DNA from: Crossaster papposus
Lineage: Eukaryota; Echinodermata; Asteroidea; Velatida; Solasteridae
Length of the DNA stretch: 64,000 nucleotides
NCBI GenBank assembly: GCA_037893245.1
Contig: JBAIAA010000533.1
Coordinates: forward strand, 310,001-374,000
Direction: 5' to 3'
Shown here: piece after piece, positions 1 to 10,370 of the stretch
Layout: every line of letters starts with the position of its first letter
Numbering within the stretch: the first letter of the stretch is position 1
Made by a program: the position numbers and the translations under genes
The notes under the pieces: generated by a model
Databases searched by the model: none
What the model saw: only the letters and a program-made list of their open reading frames with translations
What the model was told of the DNA's origin: nothing

Positions 1-3000
1 ATGATGCAATCGTACCGAATTTCTTCAAGAGCCATCGGTGGGTGGTGTTCTAAGTATATACCAAGTTTCAAGTCGGTCGGATATACCAAAGTGTCAAAGT
101 CAAGAGTCTGAAGAAAAACGTGTACAAAACCTATGGGGAAAATTTTACCTTTAACATGACGTCACGTGACCTTGAATGACGTAATCGCGACGAATTTCTT
201 CTAGGACCGTCCTTGGGTGGTTGTCTAAGTGTATGCCAAGTCTCAAGTCTATCGGATTTACCAAAGTGTCAAAGTGTATTGTCTGAACAAACGTGTGCAA
301 ATCCTATGGAGAAAATGCTGAAAAAAAAAAAAAAAAACTAGACATGTGTTTGTGGACAAACACAGAGCTGTTTCGAGTGTCTAAAATTACTTTCAATATG
401 TATGTGGTGGTCTTTTGTGTGTGCCAAGTCTCAAGTCGATCGGATTTACTAAAGTGTCAAAGTCAATAGCCTAAAAAAAAACATGTACAAAACCTATGGG
501 GGGAAATTGAGGCTTTAACGTGACGCCCCGTGACCTTGAATGACGTAATCGTGCCGAATGTCTTCTAGGACCGTCTGTGGATGGTGGTCTAAGTGTGTGC
601 AAAGTCTCAAGTCGATCAAATTTACGAAAGTGTCGAAGTCATAGTCTAAAGAAAAACGTGTACAAAACCTATGGGGGAAAAAATTGAAACTTTAACGTGA
701 CGTTACGTGACCTTGAATGACGCAATCGTACCGAATTTCTTCCAGCACTATCTGTGGGTGATGTTCTAAGTGTATGCCAAGTTTCAAGTCGGTCGGATGT
801 ACCAAAGTGTCAAAGTCAATAGTGTGAAGAAAAACGTGTACAAAACCTATGGGAAAAATTTAACCTTTAACGCAAAGTCACGTGACCTTGAGTGACGTAA
901 TCGCGACGAATTTCTTCTAGGACCGTCCTTGGGTGGTTGTCTAAATGTATGCCAAGTTTCAAATCGATCGGATTTACCAAAGTGTCAAAGTGTATTGTCT
1001 GAACAAACGTGTACAAATCCTATGGAGAACAAAAGGCAAAGAAAAAAAAAGAAAAACTAGACATGTGTTTGTGGACAAACACAGAGCTGTTTCGAGTGTC
1101 TTTCAATATGTGTGTGATGGTCTTTTGTGTGTCGATCAGATTTACTAAAGTCTCAAGTCGATCAGATTTACTAAAGTGTCAAAGTCAATAGTCTAAAGAA
1201 AAACGTGTGCAAAACCTATGGGGGAAAATTTAACCTTTAACGTGACACCCCGTGACCTTGAATGACGTAATCGTGCCAAATTTCTCCTACGACCGTCTGT
1301 GGATGGTGGTCTATGTGTGTGCCAAGTCTCAAGTCGATCGGATTTACTAAGTGTCAAAGTCAAGAGTCTAAAGAAAAACGTGTACAAAACCTATGGGGGA
1401 CAAATTAAACTTTTAACTTGACGTCACGTGACCTTGAATGACGCAATCGTGCTGAATTTCTTTCAGAAACATCTGGTGGTGGTGTTCTGAGTGTATGGCA
1501 AGTTTCAAGTCGGTCGGATTGACCAAAGTGTCAAATTTAATAGTCTGAAGAAAAACGTGTACAAAACCTATGGGGAAAATTTCACCTTTAACGCGAAGTC
1601 ACGTGACCTTGAATGACGTAATCGCGACGAATTTCTTCTAGGACCGTCCTTGGGTGGTTGTCTAAGTGTATGCCAAGTCTCAAGTCCATCGGATTTACCA
1701 AAGTGTCAAAGTGTATTGTCTGAACAAACGTGTACAAATCCTATGGAGAACAAAAGGCAAAAAAAAAAAAAAAAAAAAAACTAGACATGTGTTTGTGGAC
1801 AAACACAGAGCTGTTTCGAGTGTCTAAAATTACTTTTAATATGTGTGTGGTGGTCTTTTGTGTGTGCCAAGTCTCAAGTCGATCAGATTTACTAAAGTGT
1901 CAACGGCAATAGTCTAAAGAAAAACGTGTACAAAACCTATGGGGGAAAAATGAAACTTAAACGTGACGCCCCGTGACCTTGAATGACGTAATCGTGCCAA
2001 ATTTCTTTTAGGGCCGTCTGCGGATGGTGGTCTAGGTGTGTGCCAAGTCTCAAGTCAATCGGATTTACTAAAGTGTTAAAGTCAATAGTCTAAAGAAAAA
2101 CGTATACAAAACCAATGGGAGAAAAATGTGAACCTTTAATGTGAAGTCTAAAATCGATTGGATTTGTCAATTTTCCCAAGATATATAAGTTGAAAAATAC
2201 GTGTACAAATCCTATGGGAAAAACTGCACCTTTAAAGTGACGTCACATGACACCCGATGATGTCATCATGATGTCATCTTAATTTTCGTCTATTACACAT
2301 TCTGGAATACTTGCATACCAAGTTTGGCCCCAATCAGACATGTACTTCCAGAGATAGAGGGTCCTAAAATCTGCCCCTTTAATGTGACGTCATATGACCC
2401 ACGATGACGTCATCCTGACGATTTCCCCCTTGGCCCTCCTGGGTATGGTGGTCGAGGTGTGTGCCAAGTCCGAAGTCGATCGGATTTAGCAAATTGTCAA
2501 ATTCAATAGTCTGAAGAAAAACGTGTACAAAACCTATGGAGAAAATTGAACCTTTAATGTGACGTCACATGACACCCGATGATGTCATAATTACGTCATC
2601 CTATTTTTTGTCTATAACACATCCTCGAATACTTGCAAACCAAGTTTGACCCCAACCGGACTTGTACTTTCAGAGTTAGACGGTCTTAAAAACTACACCT
2701 TTAATGTGACGTCACATGACCCCCGATGACGTCATCTTGATTATTTTGTTCTTGACCCTCCTAAGGATGGTGGTCGAGGTCTGTGCTAAGTCTCAAGTCG
2801 ATCGAATTGACAGAAGTGTCAAATTCAATATTTTGAAGAAAAACGTGTACAAAACCTATGGGAGAAAATTGAACCTTTAATGTGACGTCACATGACACCC
2901 GATGATGTCATCATGACGATTTTTCTCCTGGACCTCCTGGGGATGGTGGTCGAGGTGTGTGCTAAGTTTCAAGTCAATCAGATTCACCAAACTGTCAAAT

Positions 3001-4800
3001 TAAATAGTCTGAAGAAAAACGTGTACAAAACCTATGGGGGAAAATTGCACCTTTAACGTGACGTCACGTGACCAAGAATTATGTAATCGCGACGAATTTG
3101 TTCTAGGACCGTCCTTGGGTGGTTGTCTAAATGTATGCCAAGTCTCAAGTCGATCGGATTTACCAAAGTGTCAAAGTGTATTGGCAGAAAAAACGTGTAC
3201 AAATCCTATGGGAAAAAGTGACAAAAAAAAAAAAAAAAAAAAAAAAAACTAGACATGTGTTTGTGGACAAACACAGAGCTGTTTCGAGTGTCTAAAATTA
3301 CTTTCAATATGTGTGTGGTCGTTTTTTGTGTGTGCCAAGTCTCAAGTCGATCAGATTTACTAAAGTGTCAAAGGTAATAGTCTAAAGAAAAACGTGTACA
3401 AAACCTAACGGAAAAAAATAGAAACTTTAACTAGCGCCCCGTGACCTTGAATGACGTAATCGTGCCAAATTTCTTCTAGGGCCGTCTGTGGATGGTGGTC
3501 TCAGTGTGTGCCAAGTCTCAAGTCGATCGGATTTACTAAAGTGTCAAAGTCAATAGTCTAAAGAAAAACGTGTACAAAACCAATGGGAGAAAAATGTGAA
3601 CCTTTAATGTGACGTCACATGACACCCGATGATATCATCACAATGTCATCTTAATTTTCGTCTATAACACATCCCGGAATACCTGAATACCAAGTTTGAC
3701 CCTAATTGGACTTGTACTTCCAGAGATAGAGGGTCTTAAAAACTACACCTTTAATGTGACGTCACATGACCCACAATGATGTCATCATGACGTCACCCTG
3801 ATTTTCGTCTATAACACATCCTGGAATACTTGCATACCAAGTTTGACCCCAATCGGGCCTGTACTTCCAGAGATAGAGGGGCCTAACAACTGCACCTTTA
3901 ATGTGACGTCACATGACCCACGATGACGTCATCGTGACGATTTTTCCCTTGGCCCTCCTGGGGATGGTGGTTGAGGTGTGTGCTAAGTCTGAAGTCGATA
4001 CAATTTACGAAAATTTCAAAGTTAATATTCTGAAGAAAAACGTGTACAAAACCTATGGGGAAATAATTTTCACATTTAACGTGACGTCACGTGACCTTGA
4101 AAGACGCAATCGTGCCGAATTTCTTCCAATATCATTTGTGGGTGGTGTTCTAAGTGTATGCCAAGTCTCAAGTCGGTCGGATTTACCGAAGTGCCAAAGT
4201 CAATAGTCTGAATAAAAACGTGTACAAAACCAATGGGAGAAAAATGTGAACCTTTAATGTGACGTCACGTGACCTTGAATGACGCAATCGTGCCGAATGT
4301 CTTTCAGAAACATCTGGGGGTGGTGTTCTAAGTGTATACCAAGTTTCAAGTCGGTCGGATTTACCGAAGTGCCAAAGTCAATAGTCTGAAGAAAAACGTG
4401 TAAAAAACGTGTAGAAAAACCTATGGGGAAAATTAAACCTTTAACGTGACGTCACGTGACCTTGAATTACGCAATCGAGCCAAATTTCTTCTAGGACCAT
4501 CTGTGGGTGGAGGTCTAAGTGTATACCAAGTCTCAAGTCGATTGGATTTACCAAAGTGCCAAAGTGTATTGGCAGAACAAACGTGTGTAAATCCAATGGG
4601 TAAAAACACTGAAAGTGGAAAAAAAAAAAAAAAAAAAAAAAAAACTAGACATGTGTTTGTGGACAAACACAGAGCTGTTTCGAGTATCTAACGTTACTGT
4701 CAATATGTGTGTGCCAAGTCTGAAGTCGATTGGATTTGCACAAGTGCCAAAGATATATTAGTTGAAAAAAACGTGTACAAATCCTATGGGGAAAACCTGC
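1..4800 (+). repeat. Left poly(A)-ended higher-order repeat array, first part
   Basis: Tandem monomers of about 175-180 bp run continuously. Each contains the words CGTGTACAAAACCTATGGGG, GTGACGTCACGTGACC, GACGCAATCGTGCC, TCTAGGACC and CAAGTCGATCGGATTTACC. A longer variant (about 2215-2900 and 3610-4000) adds a block with ATAACACATCCTGGAATAC and CTTCCAGAGATAGAGG. Monomers are grouped into higher-order units that begin with CTAGACATGTGTTTGTGG (starts at 338, 1057, 1781, 3249 and 4645) and end in a run of A of up to about 28 bases. All units have the same orientation. The window starts inside the array. Short open frames across it are repeat translations, not genes. Confidence 0.9.
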
Positions 4801-7350
4801 ACCTTTATTGTGACGTCACGTGAATTGCATACCAAGTTTAATGGAGTGTACCAAAGGGTGCACCACTCTAATTGAAAGGAGAATTTCTACGCGAACTCAT
4901 TAGCATGAAATGTGCCCCCACAGTTTCTTTTGAAAAAGGAGACCGTTTGGTATAAAAGAAATGTTGGATTGTGTAAAAATAGCATTGGGATCAACTCCCT
5001 GGTTTTTGAGCTTCAATCTGAGGGCAGACTTGATAAAATCACGGTTAAAAAATGGGTCCTAATTGCCCTAAAACGTGGAGGGATGCCATTTGTAAAATGG
5101 CTGTTTTCAGTCTCGGGAAGTATCACTTTTCGGGAGGTGAGTTTCTTTTGGTGTGAATATTAAAAAATGTAATTGGCTAACCCACTAAAAATTGAAAAGA
5201 AATGGAAAGATAAAGACCAAGACAATAATCTAATTGTTGTTTGAGAAACCCCAGTGATGTCGGTGTGCATGAAACTTGGTACTGAACATTGTTGATTTTA
5301 CACTGTTTTCAACGGGACTTGAATTAGGCTAGCTAATAGTGCATCCATAAATCGATGCGGCGCGTACGATGCGCGCGACATGTGTAACCACAACAAACAT
5401 GGCGGATTCATCGGTCCTGCGACCCCGTAGAATGTCATCGCAGCAAGCCATGAATCTGCTTTCCCACTGCATTTCTAACGAGGAAAGCGACAAAGAAAGT
5501 AGCGAAAAATCAGACTACAATGAAGAAGAGAGCCAGTCAAGCAAGCCAGTGAAGATTCGTAGGATTCCGCGCTTGATTCCGATGACTATGTGGGCCTTCC
5601 ACCGGCACCGCCTAGGCAACGACAACAAAACGTTCGGCCACACACGCGTCCACGAGATCAGGGCATTGCTACGGCGGCCAACACTGCGGCACAAATCAAA
5701 TGGCAAGATGTCTCCAAATCGAAAAAAAGATGAACCCGGACATTCATTTCGATTCATGCCAAACAAAACTTCATCCATTTACATTGTACATTTACATGCA
5801 CTGCGATAAGAAAGCCTGTGATTTGTGCTGAATCTCGTTTTCTAGTAGTTTTAGGGAAAATATCATAGCTCGCCCAAACTTATTCATATTGGGGATTTAT
5901 TTTGACATATTGTTTCCAGGATCACCAGCAAAATTTTCTGCATTGGAAAAGAATTTTTGAACTACAATAAACACGTTTTACTAATAAATATGAGCAGTAT
6001 TTTATTCATATTTCATATTTTCATTATTAATTTTCATATTTGACATGCCAGTAAATGTGAATATTAAATTAAACAGTTCCTTTGATTTCACAATCACATT
6101 TTTCGTATTGTTAGCTTCATTTTGATACCTAACTTTGCCCCATAGACCCCAGGATTAGGGAGTTTAGGCAGTTTTATTACTAGTGGTGACACGATTCTTT
6201 CATTGTGTAAAACAATTCCCCCCAACAAAGATCAATTTCATATGGGGGGAAGTTGAACTACATGTTTGAAAAATTATCACTTTGTTTCATCTCAGGTAAA
6301 ATCGATAACTTAAACAAATGAGGGCGGCAAACAACTTTAACAGTTACACAAAGTCGATCGGATTAACCAAAGTGTCAAATTCAATAGTCTTAACAAAACA
6401 AACAATGAGGGCAGCAAACAACTTTAACAGTTACACGAAGTCGATCGGATTTATCAGTGTCAAATACACAAAGTCGATCGGATTTACCAATGTGTCAAAT
6501 TCAATAGTCTGAACAAATCAAACAATCAGGGCAGCAAACCACTTTAACAGTTACACGAATTCGATCGGATTTACCAAAGTGTCAACTTCAATAGTCTGAA
6601 GAAAAACGTGTACAAAACCTATCGAGAAAATTGAACCTTTAATGTGACGTCACATGACACCCGATGACGTCATCATGATGTCATATTAATTTTCTTCTAT
6701 AACATCCTGTAATACCTGAATACCAAGTTTTACCCCAATTGGACCTGTACTTTCAGAGATAGAGGGTCCTAAAAACGACACCTTTAACGTGACGTCACAT
6801 GACCCCCGATGAGGTCATCATGACGATTTTTCTCTTGGCCCTCCTAAGGATGGTGGTCGAGATGTGTGCTAAGTCTGAAGTCGATCAAATTTACGAAAGT
6901 GTCAGTCATTAGTCTAAAAAATAACGTGTACAAAACCTAAGGGGAAAAAAATTGAACCGTTAACATGACGTAACCTTGAATGACGCAATAGTGCCAAATT
7001 TCTTCCAAGACCATCTGTGGGTGGTGTTCTAAGTGTATACGAAGTCTCAAGTCGATCGGATTTACTAAAGTGTCAATGTCAATAGTCTAAAGAAAAAACG
7101 TGTACAAAATCTATGGGAAAAATATTGAATCCTTAACGTGACGTCACGTGACCTTAAATGACGCAATCGTGCCAAATTTCTGTCAGAACCATCTGTGGTT
7201 GGTGTTCTAAGTGTATGCTAAGTCTCAAGTCGGTCGGATTTACCAAAGTGTCAAAGTCAATAGTCTGAAGAAAAACGTGTACAAACCCTATGGGGAAATA
7301 ATTTGCACCTTTAACGTCACGTCACGTGACCTTGAATGACGCAATCGAGC
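4760..7350 (+). repeat. Duplicated 2.6-kb segment, left copy
   Basis: This stretch is nearly identical to 57555-60212 and in the same orientation. It differs by scattered substitutions and an insertion of about 65 bp with a poly-G run in the right copy. It includes single-copy-like sequence (about 4825-6300) with a decayed transposase-like frame, followed by array monomers. Both copies sit inside the repeat arrays, so the duplication belongs to array evolution rather than to the neighbouring genes. Confidence 0.9.
5369..5809 (+). pseudogene. Decayed transposase-like N-terminal fragment (piggyBac-like?), left copy
   Basis: An open frame of 146 codons; a better start is the ATG at 5399 (context AACATGG). 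The protein begins MADSSVLRPRRMSSQQAMNL and then has a Ser/Glu/Asp-rich stretch (residues about 42-65). After about position 5560 the acidic character continues in another frame (ALDSDDYVGLPPAPP) and then returns to the first frame (DEPGHSFRFMPNKT). This suggests two frameshifts in an older gene. An acidic Ser-rich N-terminus followed by an RFMPNKT-like segment resembles the region before the DDE domain of piggyBac-type transposases. No DDE domain follows. The assignment is weak, and the reading is that of a broken gene. Confidence 0.4.
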
Positions 7351-7484
7351 CAAATTTCTTCTAGGACCATCTGTGGGTGGAGGTCTAAGTGTATACCAAG
7401 TCTCAAGTCGATTGGATTTAGCAAAGTGCCAAAGTGTATTGGCAGAACAAACGTGTGTAAATCCTATGGGTAAAAACACTGAAA
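6318..7484 (+). repeat. Left array, second part
   Basis: From 6318 a short tandem of about 100 bp (AGGGCGGCAAACAACTTTAAC, then AGTCGATCGGATT) occurs three times. It grades into the same monomers as the first part (CGTGTACAAAACCTATC at about 6606, GTGACGTCACATGAC at 6645, and so on). The unit closes with the usual tail words GTGTATTGGCAGAACAAACG and a long poly(A) starting at 7490. Confidence 0.85.
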
Positions 7485-7488
7485 GTGG

Positions 7489-7489
<1 letters not shown>

Positions 7490-7543
<54 letters not shown>

Positions 7544-8013
7544 CTTTAACGAAAACAAAAGCTGTTTCGGTGGAAAACCGAAACAGCTAAAAAACTTTAA
7601 CGAAAACAAAAGCTGTTTCGGTGAAAAACCGAAACAGCTAAAAAGAAAAAAAAAAAGAAAAAAAAAAACTTTAACGAAAACAAAAGCTGTTTCGGCTGAA
7701 AGGCCGAAACAGCTAAAAAAAACTTTAACGAAAACAAAAGCTGTTTCGGTGAAAAACCGAAACAGCTAAAAAAAAACTTTAACGAAAACAAAAGCTGTTT
7801 CGGCTGAAAGGCCGAAACAGCTAAAAAAAAACTTTAACGAAAACAAAAGCTGTTTCGGCTGAAAGGCCGAAACAGCTAAAAAAAAAAAAAAAAAAAAACC
7901 TTAACGAAAACAAAAGCTGTTTCGGCTGAAAGGCCGAAACAGCTAAAAAAAGAAAAAAGAAAAAAAACTTTAACGAAAACAATAGCTGTTTCGGCTGAAT
8001 TGCCGAAACAGCT
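7490..8013 (+). repeat. Array of eight hairpin monomers in an A-rich tail
   Basis: After about 40 A residues, a unit of about 47 bp occurs eight times (starts near 7544, 7594, 7669, 7722, 7776, 7831, 7900 and 7968), separated by 5-25 A-rich bases. Each unit is CTTTAACGAAAACAAAAG followed by a perfect 12-bp inverted repeat, AGCTGTTTCGG(C/T) ... (G/A)CCGAAACAGCT, with a 4-6-base loop. The apical pair is C:G in some copies and T:A in others. Single-copy sequence begins at about 8014. Confidence 0.9.
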
Positions 8014-8035
8014 AAATATATTTACTTCTATTCTA

Positions 8036-8054
8036 CCCCCCCCCCCCCCCCCCC
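8036..8054 (+). repeat. Poly-C tract (19 C)
   Basis: An uninterrupted C run directly after the hairpin array marks the boundary of the left array with gene-bearing sequence. Confidence 0.95.
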
Positions 8055-10288
8055 TGACAATACACTCGCACAGTAATTGCGGTCTTTGTACTATTCGTAT
8101 GCAGGCACAATTGTAAAACATTTGACGTGGCAATCATTACCGAAATCCCTATAGTAACTAAATGAAATATTACCTGTATTTGTTCCTAGTTCAATAAAGC
8201 TAAAAGCCACAAATGAAACGAAGTGTGCCTTTTGTCTCTTTGACAAGCTGAACAATTTTCGCTCCGTTTGTAGTATCAATCAGTCACCTAAATGACGATT
8301 AAGTTCTCGGTATTGAGGCAGGGAGCTTTGTTGAAAAATTATTAAAAGAACAAAAGTGTGCGCTCATTATTAAGAGCGGTTGGAGTTGGCTAATTTACAT
8401 TACAACAAGAAAGAGGCGAGGAATATTAAGCCTTTGCACGCCACTGTCGAGCGTGGATGCAAGTTCAATGGTTATTTGTGATTCGATCAATCAAAATCAG
8501 TCGGGACTCCGCAATTTTTGTTTTCAGATCGGGCCAAAATATGTTCTTTTACATGAAAATACTCTTTTAACCAAATTCAGAAGGGAAGTGATACAAAAAC
8601 ATGATTTTCTCAGTTTCTTTATTTTTAACGTGCTGGTGTTCAAATGGTTGTAATTTTTTAACCAAAGGTCGTATTCACATGGGGTTTTCACTGAAATGAA
8701 GCCTGAAGTACGCTACAAAAGAATATGTAAAAATCCAAAAAAATGACCAAGGCCTACTTGACTGATTTTGCTTGATCGCATCACATTTGTTATTGACTAG
8801 TATTGACTAGTAGCGGCTTTCATCAAACCATTATGAATGACAATGTCTATGCATGGTCTATCATTGCAGCAACGCGTTTGTCCAGGCTACTTAAATTCCC
8901 CACTGACTCCAACGGGCGCGATACAAGCATATACATTGAACAAAGATGAGAAATTCCACGACTAGATCCAGAGTCCCCTGTAGGCATACATTGCTGTTAT
9001 AACAAACCGCAGAAAAAGCTTCCTTAATTTAAATCAATTAATTCATGCTGAATATGTAACATTATATTTGCCTTATAGTACATGTAATAACAAAAGCCTA
9101 AGGTAACGACCGGTCGTCATCTGGCCAACGATTGGACGGGGCCCCGGTGGGGGGCATATTGTTTTTTCACGGCTTTTGATTTGATAGGAGACGTACATCG
9201 TCTATTATGTTGTATAAGACCATCCAAAACGAAAGAACACTAGTAGCACAGACGTATCACAACCTGCCCCGTGATGACTTACAGACAGTTTTTATTCATG
9301 TCCATTGGCTAAAAAAGTAATTGGAGGTGGCAGATGGCATAGGAAAACCCCTATGGGACACTGTGCACAAAAATCACTCTACATAAACAAATGAGACGTT
9401 CTGCGGTGGGTTTCGTGACCCTTAGGAAGAGGTGGCAGCAGTTCACTAAGCCAAGGCACTTTTTACAGATTCAAATGTAAGGGATGAACTAGGAATACTA
9501 AAAAATATGGGATACAAAAACAACATTAAAAAAAAGTTATTAATTAATTAGTGAAATTTTGCTGCTATAAACGATATCTGATATTAAATTTTCATACTTT
9601 TGCCCCTAAATCACCCCAGGACCAAATATAAAAACTGGCAACAATTTTGTTTACGTTTACAATACTATAGGCCTATAAACTAAATTAACTGCATTTTCCA
9701 AGATTGTATACAAAAATATGACAAGATTTATTTTCTTTACATAAGATGATGTAATACTATCCAAAGCTGCTGTACTTCTTACCGAGTACGTTTTTATTGC
9801 CATTAATTTTTGGAGTAATTACCAAACGTATACGATCCCCTTAATTAGGTGAGGCTGGACATAATAATTTAGTAGGCCAATGTTGCCTTATTCAAAATTA
9901 AGTGTTCCCAGTGGTATGATATTTCAGTTTATGCAATAAAAGTGCCAACTTGTTTGAATACATGAGGGGGTTTTCGTTTTAAAGACGTCTTTAAACTCTG
10001 TGCACAAAGTATATGGAGAAAGGTGTCATTTTTGAGTTGTCGAGGCTAGACATTATTAGTGGACCGATTTAGCCTTATCCAAAAGTAAGTGTGCCCTGTA
10101 GTATGATCTTATAGAATCTGCAATAAAAATATCAACTTTTGAGGGAGATTTACAACAAGAACCGCTACACACGATAGTTTATAGTAACTTTCTAAAAACA
10201 ATTATTGCGCATGTGTGCCATTGCCGTATACGTTAGTGTATGTACTGTAGAGTATACAATGCAATACTTGAACCAATAACAGACTTAC
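8055..10288. other. Sequence downstream of the last CMAH exon seen; no exon found
   Basis: AT-rich sequence on the 3' side of the last recognised CMAH exon. I searched both strands for the next exon, which should encode an NTVDCTRPNGGRLP-like segment, and did not find it. No RNA gene or well-bounded transposon is evident. This is probably CMAH intron. Confidence 0.5.
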
Positions 10289-10370
10289 CCTTGTAATCTA
10301 CAAGCAAGCAGGTGTCCATATCCGGATGCACACCGTCCATCATGATCATAAACCGCATGTCTTTGTTAAT
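10289..10370 (-). CDS. CMAH: CMAH exon 6
   Basis: The acceptor is TTCTAG before 10370 and the donor is GTAAGT at 10288-10283. It encodes INKDMRFMIMMDGVHPDM then DTCLLVDYKG, matching the conserved FMILMDGVHPEMDTC region of CMAH. It ends in phase 1, so a further exon is required. Confidence 0.92.

Noticed and set aside
3034-3252. Open frames in the arrays (for example MGENCTFNVTSRDQELC...) recurring many times
   Set aside because: They are translations of the repeat monomer. The frames shift with indels between units and end in poly-Lys from poly(A). No start context or codon constraint.
7490-8013. CRISPR-like array of palindromic repeats
   Set aside because: Spacers are only A-rich filler of varying length, there are no unique spacers or cas genes, and the genome is eukaryotic.
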